The notes below the pieces were generated by a model that was not told the DNA's origin, did no database searches, and saw only the letters and a program-made list of their open reading frames with translations. Shown here one piece after another: positions 34,201 to 47,000 of a stretch of DNA of 64,000 nt; the first letter of the stretch is position 1, and each line of letters begins with the position of its first letter. The position numbers and the translations under genes were made by a program. Origin of the DNA: Phoronis australis (Eukaryota > Phoronida > Phoronidae); the NCBI GenBank assembly GCA_002633005.1, contig NMRA01000053.1:1126240-1190239 (forward strand), read 5' to 3'.

Positions 34201-35750
34201 CAGTATCGAGCGTTACCCAACTGCCTTGTAAATATGTGTAGATATTTTGACGTACAAGGGGCCAGAATACATACACAAAAAACTTATCTGGGTATTTGAA
34301 TAGCTGAGCTTGCATTACGATATTGAACAACTTACATAATATATAAAAACTAAGTGCTTTTTTACGGAACACTTCTTTCTCATAAGACATTGTACGAGTT
34401 GCTTAAACGCACAACATATGCCTCAAAATGAACTCGTCTCAAACAGATCATCCAAGGCATAAGTAACATGAAGTGTCAAAAAGTCAAACTATTTTGAAAG
34501 TGCTGGTCACAATCTTAAGACAGGTCAGTTTTATTTCGCAAGTGACCTCCCAATATTTCCAGTAATGTCGAGTAAAAGGTTTGCGTTTTTCCTGATAGCA
34601 ATGAATCCATGAATCAGCCAATTTCATAACTTCCATGCTTAGGCATGCGGTAAATGAGATGGGAATATTTGAGTATTTGTCAAACTTCACGATCTTCCAC
34701 ATTTTCTTAAACAGTTTTGATTGTTCATCGTCAACCCATGAAACTATTTCTTTTCTGAATCCCCAGTAACAGAAAATTTCGATTCGGAAGTACACACACA
34801 TTTATAAAGAATTATTACGTGATAGTCGTTTTTCGTGGATGGTGTCATTTAAGCATGATTTTGCAGAAAAAGGTGTCGCAGATATGTCAGCCACAAAATG
34901 TCCCTTTTAAAGGATGCAAACATGCAACCCCTAGCCGCTGTCGCAACCAAACGTTCTGCCGGCGGAGGTAAGTAACACACGATAGATGGCGGAGTACTTC
35001 ATGGTATTCAACTCGTGAAATCAACGGCCTTGATTTCGGCGAGAATTAGTGTTCGGTAATAAAATTAAAAAACACAACAGATTCTGCTGCTTTGTAGCTC
35101 TAATTAAGGTTAATAAGTTCAGGAAGTCTAGCCTATCCACTCAAAAATGTGTTTTAGGCCGAAAAAGTGCCTTTTAAAACAGCGCCACGTCTTCATTTGT
35201 CACGTCCGGTATATCGGTTGTTAAAAATTCTCCAGTATTAGACCATAAAACATGTATGCAAAAGCGTGAGATAATACATCCCATCTCTGAAAATTACTGA
35301 GAAATTGATGTTAAAACTGATTTTAAAAAGCTTCGGCAACTAAAAGTTCTTCAAGTGCCGTAGTTAATACCGATGGAAATCATCCCTAACAACTTGCATA
35401 CTCTGTACACGAATGAAAGCTTTAAGAACAGAAAGGAGTGTTAATGAAAGTTAGATATTTAACTTTATGAAAATATCCTGTTTGGAAAAATCGACCAAGT
35501 TTCCTACGTGAGATGAGGTCCAAATTAGTTGCAACAACAATGACAACATCCCATCCGCGTACCTAGGTTTACCTTCCTCTCGAAAGTTTCTTATGCGCCT
35601 ATTGTGAGAGCTGTATCGTCTTCCCCGGGGGTCTTGGAATGGCTGGATTAGATTAAAGTCGTTTGAATGTGGTACGGGAAAGGTCGGAGACGGTCGCGCG
35701 TTCTGTGGAGAGGCTTGCGGGATGGCTGGCAGGCGGTCGACATCGTGTTC
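31149..35750 (-). CDS. Unrecognised protein gene, at least 3 exons, 5' end missing
   Basis: Three - strand exons (35750-35573, 32189-31977, 31240-31149) have AG acceptors and GT donors, and join in frame to 160 residues plus a TAA stop. Exon a encodes a Pro/Arg-rich stretch (EHDVDRLPAIPQASPQ ... GRRYSSHNRRIRNFREE). Exon b reads TVKQDDAALHPPYGWKNPFN, then SHFMNYVSQRTVPLTS and KARKGFKYWYEERKPRTN. Exon c is a polar tail ending NFDDATAPESTPM. There is no signal peptide or membrane segment. It is soluble and basic in the middle, acidic at the end. I do not recognise the family. Exon a begins in phase 0, so more coding sequence lies upstream; a 24-bp candidate (about 37395-37418) fits in phase but is weak. 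Exon c's acceptor was chosen among two nearby AGs because only it keeps the frame. Confidence 0.62.
31977..32189 (-). CDS. Unrecognised gene, middle exon
   Basis: 213 bp, open throughout, acceptor TATAATTATAG and donor GTAAGT; phases 1/1. It is the strongest exon of this gene: good splice sites and rich in Trp, Tyr, Pro and charged residues. Confidence 0.65.
33101..33511. mobile_element. MITE with long inverted ends
   Basis: AACCAGGGCCTGGTCTCGAA, then CTTTTTACTCGAAATG, pairs with CATTTCGAGTAAAAGG-type sequence near the end (TTTCGAGTAAAAGGATTAGA, then CCGGGCCCTGGTT). The arms run at least 120 bp, including AACTCAAGATAAGTG and its inverse. No clear target duplication. It lies in the large intron of the - strand gene. 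Confidence 0.75.
33936..34000. repeat. Short tandem repeat, about 22-23 bp, three copies
   Basis: CACACTATACCACTTGTGC repeated with small changes. Confidence 0.8.
35573..35750 (-). CDS. Unrecognised gene, upstream exon
   Basis: 178 bp, open only in the frame that joins the next exon; the other two frames have stops. Acceptor TTTACAG, donor GTAAAC. GC content is higher than in the surrounding DNA. Confidence 0.6.
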
Positions 35751-38700
35751 CTGTAAAGCGTGAGAAATTAATGTACTGTTATTTTATATAAATCTATGTT
35801 GTAAATAACAAAGAGAAAACGCAAACAGTAAATTATAAAAATCAGCAATCTGGTTGTTTGATTATTCTTTATTTATTAGAAAGATCATGGTCTGCACTAC
35901 CGAATTCACAGGAATGGGTTATTAAATGTGTAGGTTGTTTGCTTGTTTTTACATACACATGTATACAAGTAGACGTACATTACGATGGATAAGTAACATT
36001 AAACCAACTGTCAACCCCAGAGAGGAGGTCTATTCAGCTTGAAGTGTGACGTCATAAACCTGGATTCGTCATCGCACACATTTTCAAGACAGCGCATGGG
36101 CGGATCCAGGACTTTTAAATGAAGCGCTCTGATCGTACCGAATACAAAAGAAGAAACTGTTTAGGCCTACTGTAAACAGATAGACCCTGAAATGCAGTTT
36201 GGTTGTCGTGCAGCTCGACATCAGCCCAAGCACGTGACTGAAGGTGTCATCAATACTAGTCGTGTTACTATATTTTACCTGTACTTCACGTTTCCAAACT
36301 ATTTCAGTGAATAATGCTGTGCTCTTAGTGATACCCGTTTTGAGATTCGTGGTTAATTACGGTCAAATATCGAGCCCCCCAAAAAATCGGCTAATACTGA
36401 GAAAACTTATTATATTTGAAAAATCGCTGGTTTGATGTCATTTTTTATAAAAATATATGACCTCGTAAATATCACTGTAGGGTGCGGGTCATAAGCAACA
36501 GCTATGCGGTTGCAGAAACAAGCAAGTAAAAACATTGAAATTTTGCTTTTCGTGGGCTATTTCGAGACAGGTTAGCATATTTTTGCTTGGGAATATTTTT
36601 GAAAGCTGCATTTCGCTAAAACCGAAACCATCCGGAGACTCAAGAAAACGCATACGGTTGACCAGTCCTAAAAGTCGAAATGACTAATGCGCGCGATGCC
36701 TGGGTCTTGAGTTCCCGACTCACTCTACAACAATTCATGATCGGGTTACCTGATTGTTTTTAAGCCCCTAAGTTACACCTAAAGAACAGCGAAGTGCCCC
36801 TTTAAGATGGGACTATCCTTGATGCTCTCTGAAGAAAGGGAGGAAATTGGCAACTTTCCAAAACATATCCATTGTAAGAAATAAGCCATTCATAATCATT
36901 TTAGTGGTATTGTTGCAGCTAACTAATTAAAACTGCTATTAAACCACCTTCCACCAAAAACAACAGTTACTTTTGATTTGAGACCACTTACCGTTATGAT
37001 TCAGGTTTTTTAAAACAATTTAAAAATTGTTTTTAATTAATCAAATATGAAGATAATTTCATGGCTTCGAAAGACCTCAATTTATTACGCTTGAGACCAG
37101 GCTCAAGTTTGTAACTGCGTCTCATTTCATGTGCGTTTTTTGCAAACAGAAATCACTTGGCAACTGACTGTGGAACAAGTTGATGCCTAGTTGACATGAC
37201 TGTAGCGGTAAGTGGCCTAAATAGTTCGCTTCGTCGGTGGCCGGAACACGCGCGGACCGGGTTAATAGCCGATTTAAGGAATGAAATAGATCTAGTGCAT
37301 TAATTAGAATACTCAGTTTGTTAATGAGTAAATTTGTTGGACAATTAGAGAATTCGTTTGTTAGTGAGTTAAAACCAGTGCACTCATTTCTACCGAGAGT
37401 GTAGACTCACCAGGCGATCGGAATAGTCATCATGCTGACTGTAGTGGCCTGTGGCTGACGACATCATTAAACCTTCTTCACTCGGGAACATGTTTTACGA
37501 TGGGCACTGGGAGGGAATAAAATCTCGTCTGAAAGCTTTCTGGATACTGCGTTGCCTACAAGAGGTTTACAGTTTTTTGATGGCGTCTTTATGACTGTGA
37601 TAAATGTACGTAAACTAAAAGGTAAAACTACAAACTGCGCGAATTATGCTCACTTTTGTTAACCAAGAACTGAACTAAACAACGCTAATAAGACATTAAA
37701 TTGGTGTAATATCGTGGCACACTTTCTACGCTTCTATTAGGAGCTCCGTTCTAATGAGCCTTGTTCCATAAAGGAAGATATTAGCCGTGCAACGTCACAA
37801 ATTGCCTTCAATACTGGCAAGGGATCCAACAGCGTGGCTCTACAGCTCTACAGAATCAGTAAAACACGTAACTGAACAATATTTTTCCAATTTGTAATTT
37901 ACTTTATAATCAGCAAACGCTGACGTCGATGAATACAAAACAAAAAAGTAAAACACAGACACACAAGCCCAAAAGAAAAATGTTTCTCGAACACATTGGC
38001 GTCTTCAGGGTTCTAAGATCCTTGCCGAAATGCAGAACGGTTCCAGCAGTGAAATTAATTCTTTAATTTCAATTCTGCTTTGTGGAGGCATTGACCAGGA
38101 GCTGGACAATACTGTGTCTTTTTAAAAAAATCTCGTTCTTATGGTGATGGCATTCACTCAATAGGATTTGAACATTACATCTTTTTACGCAAAATCCCAA
38201 GTTCACGATTTCCACGAAAGACAGTTTTGTGTTAATAACACAGCTAGCAACATGTAACATTGAGCAAATCTTACCTATACCAAAGTCTAGGACGGTATCT
38301 AGGCAAATCACGTCGCGTGGGTAATCTATACTCAGTTTTTACGTTGCGAATACATAATGCAGACATAACTATTATCGCTTGTCGCGAGGTGCTTAATTTT
38401 AATGGTGGCTATTGAACTTTACATTTACACGTGGTGCGATTATAAATGTTTTGTCACTCCGGGATTAACACATGAGTGGTAAATACTTTGGCGTTTTTTG
38501 GTATAGACGCAGATAGACTTTTAAATACGCAGGATATATACATTGTATACGAAAGTTTGACGGCCTGCCGCGTAAGGTTGATGTTATATTTCGTTTTAGC
38601 TGTGAATCAAAACGCGGAATTTCACTGAAGCAACTGTTGCTTGTTGAGTCGAAACAAGGTGTTCTTACCTGTGATAAAATTTCTACTCGCTTATATGTAC

Positions 38701-39142
38701 TGCTATGCCATCAGACATATGGAGCGCATAAGCGACTGGCCAATATAGGTTTGTTCTTTGTTGTGTACATGTACATATGGCACACATCACGGGGTTAATA
38801 AATTTGATTTATAATAGAAATTAAGCTAAATAGTCACTATGAATTATTCCGTTCTATTGAATAAGTAATAAGTTGAATAAACTCTGCGTAAGAGAATTTC
38901 ACCCATTACAAAGCCTTGTGTTTGTATTTTAAACACTTCATTATATGGCGCTGTAATGATCGCGCTATGCGGTAGCGTGTTGGCAAGCTATGCGGTAGCG
39001 TGTTGGCAAGACGGCTGTTCGCTTAGTTGGCCAACTGCCTATGAATTTATTTATACCGAAGCACTGACATGCGCCTTGTCTCTTCATTTAAAGTATTGAA
39101 AGCATGGTTTTGTATCACACAAACATGTATTTGGTTAATTGT
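35751..39142. other. No gene recognised
   Basis: Mostly non-coding. Contains a GGGCGGATCCAGGACTTTT MITE end near 36100 and a 23-bp direct duplication (CTATGCGGTAGCGTGTTGGC) at about 38965-39010. No ORF with family features. Confidence 0.45.
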
Positions 39143-39740
39143 AGTAGTGGCGTATCTAGGATATTATGAGGGGGGAGCAACATTTGTCTGGGGCAATTGA
39201 ACAAAGCACGATTGGTTGCGAGAGCGCAGCGCCTGAAAGAAAGATGGGGAGGGGGGGGGGGGCAGTCGACAGTTGACATTCGAGTGTCTAAAACAAACGG
39301 AGGACTAAAATAAATTTTAAAAAACCAAAAGCGGTTGCGCAGGTCATGGGGGCCTCGGGACGGACACTTAAAATGGAGTGTTAACCTCCCTCAGCCGCTT
39401 GTTAATAATTGTTCAACTCAATGTTTCCTTAGGCTCTTGCTGTTTTATTTTTTTGCGGCAACCAAGGGGGGGGGNNNNNNNNNNNNNNNNNNNNNNNNNN
39501 NNNNNNNNNNNNNNNNNNNNNNNNNNNNNNNNNNNNNNNNNNNNNNNNNNNNNNNNNNNNNNNNNNNNNNNNNNNNNNNNNNNNNNNNNNNNNNNNNNNN
39601 NNNNNNNNNNNNNNNNNNNNNNNNNNNNNNNNNNNNNNNNNNNNNNNNNNNNNNNNNNNNNNNNNNNNNNNNNNNNNNNNNNNNNNNNNNNNNNNNNNNN
39701 NGGGGGGGTGCTGGGACCCCCTAAATCTGCCTTTTTTAGT
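39143..39740. other. Repeat-rich stretch with assembly gap (Ns 39475-39701)
   Basis: Starts with GTGGCGTATCTAGGATAT and a G run, resembling the end of a GGCGGATCCAGGA-type MITE. CCCCCTAAATCTGCC after the gap resembles the opposite end. The open frames spanning the gap are artefacts of Ns. Confidence 0.5.
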
Positions 39741-40213
39741 TATATGGGCTAATAATCTCGTTCGCCTTTATGTCACAACATTTTCAACATGACTTTGAAA
39801 CGTCACAGTCTCGTAACGCAGTCACCGCTTTAAACAGTGGGTCATCATATATTGGTTTAAAGGAGATCTGTTTAGAAGTAGTAATACGACCACCAGAATA
39901 ATACCAACAACATATCAATATAAATTGTAATAACAATCTGTCCCCAGGCTGAATTGAATTTATACGTCATTTCAGAATAAGACATAATAACAATTAACAG
40001 CTTTAAAGTATATATGTAATAAACGTCTTTGCTTGTACCCAGACTTAACAGTGACATTTGAGAAATTGCCTAGGAACATGCTGAAATATTGGTTTCAATC
40101 CTTCTAGTCTGACGGTCAGAGATTTCAGTGTATAGATATATTATAGATATTATTAAGAAATAGATTCGTTTTCGTGAATGAACCGTAATCAAATACAAAA
40201 TGCAACTCATCTT

Positions 40214-40498
40214 CAACTGAGTGTTAGTCAAAACATACACATATCCTGTCATTTACACGGAGTGACCATTCAACTGAGTGTTAGTCAAAACATACACATA
40301 TCCTGTCATTTACACGGAGTGACCATTCAACTGAGTGTTAGTCAAAACATACACATATCCTGTCATGTACACGGAGTGACCATTCAACTGAGTGTTAGTC
40401 AAAACATACACATATCCTGTCATTTACACGGAGTGACCATTCAACTGAGTGTTAGTCAAAACATACACATATCCTGTCATTTACATAGAGTGACCAGT
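40214..40498. repeat. 57-bp tandem repeat, five copies
   Basis: Begins CAACTGAGTGTTAGTCAAAA at 40214, 40271, 40328, 40385 and 40442, nearly identical throughout. Since 57 is 19 codons, one frame stays open for 117 codons; I read that as a by-product, not a gene. Confidence 0.95.
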
Positions 40499-41319
40499 TT
40501 CTACATGTCGGAAAAAAGTTACAGCTTTTAGTCCAAACTAACTTTTACATAGTGTTTGTGCTTTTTGCTATTTAAAAGAAAGGCAACTTAGATTTGGCTA
40601 CTATAGATTCAGTTCATACATTTTCTAGCGTTCGGTTTCATTCCCACATCACTTATCTTAAGTTGTTACAACATCAACTTTTAAAACAAGACAGAACACC
40701 AACTGGTCAGGAACTTCTTCAGGATTTCCTCACCGCTAGAGGCCCCGGAACGAGGTTACAACTACAGCGTTCGCGTAACGACCGATCGACCGTCTCATCT
40801 GCCGTCAGAGGAAAATCTGGGGAACGCACGTCATACGCCTGATCTACTTTTATATTATCAGCCATGAAATCAGACGCAGATCTGCCGTCAAACCATGAGT
40901 TTGTGGAAACCTTTTGGTGCCGGATGTCACTGCGCCTTGGCAAGTTAGCATTTTTCACTTTAAATCGTTGCATTCTTGCCTTAGGTCACTTACCGTGAGG
41001 GTTGTGTAATGGGTCTCAAATAGTTCCTTGGAACTGACCACTTGTTTTTTTTTTCAAAGCTCATAAAATTTTCGGTCACGGGGTGACATGATTGATTTAG
41101 TTCTAAGGAAATAACAAATTAAAAAACTAGGGGGTTTTCAATTTATACTCATTGCAAAAACTATTTTAAGTTGGTTTCAAATCCAGGCACCCAATTTTCA
41201 CATCGAGGCTGGTCTTTTGTTCGGCGTCTCCGGTTTCGGGGGCCATTTATCTACCACGACTCAAATTCTGTTACTATAGGACCATGAGCCGAGCTGCACT
41301 GTGCCCTCATCAGTCGAAA

Positions 41320-41560
41320 TCTAAAGCACCTTTGGCTTTGTTCTGCTAAAATTATCCTGACAATTATATCTTTTCACGACGAATTGAATTTCAAAATCTT
41401 TGGCTAAACAGCGCGTAAAAACATTTTTGCACCCATTAATTCAAACCTTGAGCATCCTTGACTTTCTTCGGTTAAAATTATCCCAACAATTATATCTTTT
41501 CTCGAAGGTGTGAATTTCAGACGTCAAACAGCGCGAAAAAGACGTTTTGGTGCACGATAG
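41320..41560. repeat. About 120-bp direct repeat, two diverged copies
   Basis: Both copies contain AAAATTATCC, CAATTATATCTTTTC and AAACAGCGCG in order. Confidence 0.6.
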
Positions 41561-43722
41561 AAAATTTTATTTTGTCAATGTTTTATTACCATAAAAACAA
41601 AAATGATGCGGCAATGGTCCTGCTTCACATAAAGGGACCTTAGACGGACAAATGGTGAATGACTTTCTAGTTAATCTATTGACGATGTTCAAGGACGTGG
41701 GAGAAAAACGTCCAAGTTAGCCCGCTGTCGCCGAGTAGGCAGCGAAGATATGCGTGTATCATTTTTAATTGCCGCTGTAACCCGATTCCACCAAGCGTCT
41801 GAGAACGGCATGGCACCTGCTGCACTCCACTATATACATGTAGCCTAGTTGTACGTCTGCCTGTCCGGGTCATCGCGTTGTAGGCTCATCGTAAGCTGAG
41901 TGATGTACGTCACTCCCCCGCAGTTGGCTATAAGAAATTAAAATACAATTTCCTGACTTATATTTGGAAAAGTTGCCTAGACTGATAAGGGTTCCCTACA
42001 TACGGACTGTTATTTAGGATACTCAGTCAAGTAGCTGCATGAGGACAAAAAACCCTTGTTATTTATCATGTAGTTAGACAAATGTACACTGTGAGGGACA
42101 AGGTTTGGACCAGAGCTCCCAAACCGAACTAATTCCATTTTTTAAATTGGAAACTCAAAATCAGTGCTTTAAGCATTTTGACCGGACTGAGAAGATCCCA
42201 ATCATTTGGGTTGCTAGGGCAGCCTGTCGGTGAGGCTACTTGAAGACATTTTTCCGTCCACCAGTCATATGAGCCATTTGTGAAAAGATCGGACTTAAAT
42301 TGTCTGCCATTGTACGACGGATATGCCAGCCGGCCGAGGGACTTGTTTTGTAGTCTCTGCTTGCCAGTGGACAACGACGTTAGCTCCCTTTCTCGTGTTT
42401 CTGGGAACAAGTTCTCGTGTTGGAGCTCTTCTGTACTTGGAGGTTCATACGCAACTATTCAGTGGGTCGCCGATATCTCGTGACAACAATACACACATGT
42501 GATGACTTATCAGTAATCAGGTTATGTAGGTTCAACCTGAATTCTAGTTCCACTTGAGTCATCGAATTGTTCACAGGTAAATATAACTCGTTTGCTAATA
42601 AGCCTCGCCATCATATTCTAGTCTCATCCCAACTTGAAGCCTCGAATAGTGGAAGGGTTCATCATCGCTCGTTCTGGATTGGTTACGTAATTAGGCCTAC
42701 TACTGTGTATTTTGTGTTCTCGAGTGTGTACTTACTCTGACCACCTGATCATCATATCTATTTCTTTAGTGCCCACATCTATGGTGCCCACTACATATCC
42801 TCTCAGCTCTCGCCTGAACTTTTGTAGAAATTACCGAAACTCACCTTTTGAGTCCTGTAGCTGTAGCCAGTGTAGCGACGTTTAATGACTCATCAATATT
42901 TTTCTCATTTGGTTCAGCTTTGATGAACTACCCCCTAGCATCCAAACTATTAGGCAATGGGCAGCCCGATTGAGCAAGTGCCCATTGAAACTAAATGGAA
43001 GTGATTTAAATGCCTTATATTAGCACGACATATACGCAAGTCATATGCTGAATATCGGATGCAAATGGTTGGAATCTGTCAGAGACAGCTGTTCAATTGG
43101 CAAAAATGGGAGGCCTACAGTAAAAATTTTTTAGTTTGGGACAAAAATAATTGCTAAAATTGCCATATTTCTATTTCCAGAGGCTTACCACATTGTTGCA
43201 AATGCTCAAAATTTTACGAAGCATTGTTTGGTAACTAACTTAGTTACACCATACAAACCAAATGCTAAAAGCATTTAGTGAATTTTCATAAAAAGTTATT
43301 TTTGTTGAAGTGTTAACAAAATGAAATTTCTCCTGTACAACATATTGTGTCCCAAACTGTCAAAAAAATTCTGTTTGCAGTGATTCGCCAAAAATTGCAA
43401 GTGCTCGAAACTTTGGCCGACAATTTTGCTGACTCATAAGAAGGCAAAATGGCATTGTGTCAACAATTTTGTCCATTTTGATCATTGAAGCGGCACATAA
43501 GAAAAAAATCTTAGTGTTGTTAATCAGACCTGCAGACTAACTAAGCTAAATATAGTTTGACTTGCCCTTAAGTCTGCTTATGTTGAGAAATTTGAGCATC
43601 GAGTTGTCCATTTGCTCAATTTACTGTTCTTATTTTGCTGCAATTTTGAATGACATTTTTTAATCACCATTTTCTCTCACTCAGGGAGAATCCTCTGTAT
43701 CAATTGGGTAAGGATTCAAGTC
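41561..43722. other. Upstream flank of the NRAMP gene, no gene recognised
   Basis: Non-coding by inspection. Should contain the promoter and any untranslated exons of the NRAMP gene, but no element can be named with confidence. Confidence 0.4.
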
Positions 43723-43885
43723 GGGCGGATCAAGGATTTTTTAAGGGGGGACGTCGGATCAAAGATTTTTTTAAAAGGGGTATTGAATCCAAGTCAACAA
43801 TTTGAAAATTTGATATTCACTGAAATCAAGGGACGGGGGGGGGGGGGTCTGGAACCCGTGATCCCCCTGGATTCACCTATGCAAG
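43723..43885. mobile_element. GGGCGGATCAAGGA-type MITE just before the NRAMP start exon
   Basis: Left end GGGCGGATCAAGGATTTTTT and right end CCCCCTGGATTCACCTATG form the imperfect inverted repeat seen in the 11990-12146 element. A long G run lies inside. It ends about 22 bp before the first NRAMP coding exon. Confidence 0.55.
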
Positions 43886-43914
43886 TGGTAAATGTTTTCT
43901 TGTATAGGCCTACA

Positions 43915-44055
43915 ATGGTGGAACCAGAAGACTCTGCTGGGGAAGATACACCGCTGCTGTCTAGTGGTAGAAGTTTACGTAACGGACGTCGAGGATTTGA
44001 GATTGCAGCCGGGCAGGTGGCAATACCGGACGGAGAGAAAAAGTCAGATGGATCC
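43915..44055 (+). CDS. SLC11A2: NRAMP exon 1 (residues 1-47)
   Basis: Starts [18 protein letters not shown]; donor GTAAGG. A pyrimidine-rich stretch and TATAG just before 43908 suggest that an untranslated exon lies upstream. Confidence 0.88.
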
Positions 44056-47000
44056 GTAAGGGAATAGTTCTCGTTATGGCATGTTTATGGGGTGTCGCTT
44101 ACACACTGGGCCAAACTTTCCTAGAAGAAATCTGATTTAGAGCCCAAACACTTAAAAATTGACACCTTCAATCCTTGATATATTGGCTTCATTTCAGTCA
44201 GTAGTTTAATATTGTATTGCTCTCATCCACTTTCCTAGTCTCCATTGTTGGTAACTTCATCATGAATTTCTGTTTTTTCCTGATGATGATTTTAGATTAG
44301 AAGCGAAACACTCACTGTGAACTTGTTTGTATCTAAATGTTGCTAAATTTTCTTGACCTCTAATTTTTTGATTGAATGATCAAGTGAACATTTTGTTTCA
44401 GTTTAAGTTCAGTTTCAAGAAGCTGTGGGCATTCACTGGGCCAGGTTTTCTAATGAGTATAGCCTACCTAGACCCGGGAAATATTGAGTCGGATCTTCAG
44501 TCTGGAGCTATTGCCAAATATAAGGTAATGGTTATTGTCTTATTATGGAACGTTTTGCTATTTATTTTGTAATAAACTTTGCATTGTTTATTTACTTCAA
44601 ATTCATTGTGTTTCCTTTGTTTTTGACACTGGCTGTAGTCTGGGTGAACTGGCATTACATTGATCTGTCTTCTTCAAAATATGGTCTTCTAAACTTTCAA
44701 TGTTTTGTGCTGGTGGTAAAGGAAAATTGAAGGTTTCTAAGAAGTCCACAACTTTTGCCATTTTTCATACGACGTTGTGCCACCATTATTATTATTATTA
44801 ATTTTATTACTTATTCTTATTGTTTTTTTGGCATCTACCTTTTTGCGCCAAACAGCTTCAAGGGTTATTATGAAACCAGACAGGTGTCTTTCTTCGACAA
44901 GGGCCTGATTTAACATTGCTTTTCTGACTGCTGTGGTGGTACCCTAGTGGTCTCTAGAAACACAGTGCTTGTGTTGTAGAGGGGCACCTTGTGTTACTCT
45001 TTTTTCTTTTAACATATTTTTGGGATTTGTAGAAGTAATCCTGGTATGTCATGCTCACCCATTTTTGGGTTATTCATCTTGATTTTAAGAATGTTGCATT
45101 TTGCTTGTGGTTGCTACCCATTTCCATATCGCTGTTATTACTGTAAAAGTATATTACTTTCAATTCTAAAATATACGTCTTGCCATCTGTCTGTCTGCTT
45201 TATGTCTGTCCGTCTTTGATTGTATGTATTCGTGCGATTATCTTTTACCATATACCACTAATTAGGTCACATTTTGCTCCTAAAGGAACTATTCTAAAGC
45301 TTGTTTATGAATAACAACTGCATCTTAAACTAATAACCTTTAACCTTGCTTCATTGATAGCTGTTATGGGTTCTGATGTGGTCTACTGTGCTGGGTCTTG
45401 TCCTACAGTTACTAGCTGCCAGACTTGGAGCTGTTACAGGTAAGTCCTCAGCAATAAGGTCACACCACATGCACCATGTAACCAGCATAATCTTTTGCCA
45501 CAGGATCACCAACATTTTGTAGATATGAGTGTTAAGGCCCCAGTGGTAACGAGCTTAGATATTTCTGCTACGAGTTTGTCTGTGCTGCGGTGATTTTGAG
45601 AAAGAATTAACGGCAAAGCACGACAATTTGGATGTCTGAAACCAATCATTATTGCAAGGATTCACATGCTAACCCTTCCCTGTATGGACAAAGACCTGGC
45701 AATGCATTCGTGACTTACTTAGTTCCCCTCGAGCTTGAGTTTATCTGTTGTGGAGTACACTGGGCCTGTGCATCTGTTTGTGAAACTTCTGTGAAAAATC
45801 ACAGAGCAGGTTTTTGAAATGGTGTGTTATTGACGCTTGGCTTAAAAAGTTACACGGTGACGTTTATTCTATATAATATCAGTTATTATGGAAAATAATA
45901 ACAGTGCACAAAAGACAAGCATAAAACACCGATATATAATACTCACATGCAATGAAAGCTACCTGTCATTGCCAAATATTTACACATGACCTTTTCACCT
46001 GTTTATAGTGCCAGCATTGCTTTGTTATCAAAAACATTTGCAAGCTTCAACTTGATTTGTTTATGATCTGCCGACTTGAGTGAAATATTATCACTTTATG
46101 TAAACTGTTAACGTTGGTTAGCTCTTAATCTTATCTGTATTGACTGCGGCACCTGACCATATCAGATAATTTGATTAATACACCCTGACCTCTATCAAAG
46201 TGTTAGATGGTTATCTGTAAACAGCTCATGATACTCTATTTGCATGAGTATGTATCATACTGTTGGAATATGATTGAACAAGAGAATCTATTAGTGAATG
46301 GGGCAATTTGACACTAATCCTCAATTCCTTGCAAATTATCTATTAAGGCTAGGTAGGACCCTTAGAAAATTCCAGTTTGGCTAAGTTCAGAATGTCATAT
46401 CTCAGAAGTGATGTTTTGGATCATGATGGCATTCTCTCGTTCAGCGACTTTACCAGACGTAGAGGGTTGTGAGCGTGTGATAACATCTAGCTCCTTTGTT
46501 AACCGCCAAGCACGATCTTTTGTCTGGTATGACAACAGGCAGGCCAATTATCTACCAGGCTTATTACAGACCACCTGTGAACACAGTCAAACCCAGAGCA
46601 AATTGGTATATGTTCGAAAAGAATAGATTTTCGTAATTTCGGTAGTAGTTGGGCGATTTTGGCAATTCTAAAACTAAACATGATCAGCATTTGACGAGGA
46701 TTTCAGAAATGCTATTTGTTTATGTTCAGATATGTTATAACTTAACTTTTATTTTTAACAGCACAGCCCAGTCAGGCTAGCTACGATCTTATTGGAGATT
46801 AGAGCAATTATCGAACAAAAGAGAGCTGGCCCTCCAACCATAAATGCCAGAATGGAGTTAAGCAGTTGTGTAAGATATTGGCCACAGGGGTCATCTTCCC
46901 AACTTCAAACAAGTTGGGAGCAACGGGGAAAATGCCATAATGATGATATGAAACTTTCACATGCCATGATTTATGTGTTATTCTCTAAACCGCTGGTAGG

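Noticed and set aside
34484-34801. 105-codon - strand frame
   Set aside because: AT-rich, no recognisable domain and no good splice junction to the neighbouring exons.
34922-34967. Short + strand frame MQPLAAVATKRSAGG with a strong GTAAGT donor
   Set aside because: No partner exon in phase was found and it lies antisense within the - strand gene; it does not join the NRAMP start exon in frame.
37395-37418. 24-bp - strand micro-exon (HDDYSDRL) upstream of the unrecognised gene
   Set aside because: Phase and splice sites fit, but a match this short occurs easily by chance.
38275-38330. Possible - strand exon (YPRDVICLDTVLDFGI) with a GTAAGA donor
   Set aside because: Its phase would fit 32189 but not the better exon at 35573-35750, and a stop lies just upstream; evidence too weak.
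39335-39752. Open frames spanning Ns at 39475-39701
   Set aside because: Artefacts of the assembly gap.
40178-40531. 117-codon open frame with repeated IQLSVSQNIHISCHLHGV units
   Set aside because: It exists only because the 57-bp tandem unit is a multiple of three and lacks a stop; there is no start context, splice site or homology.
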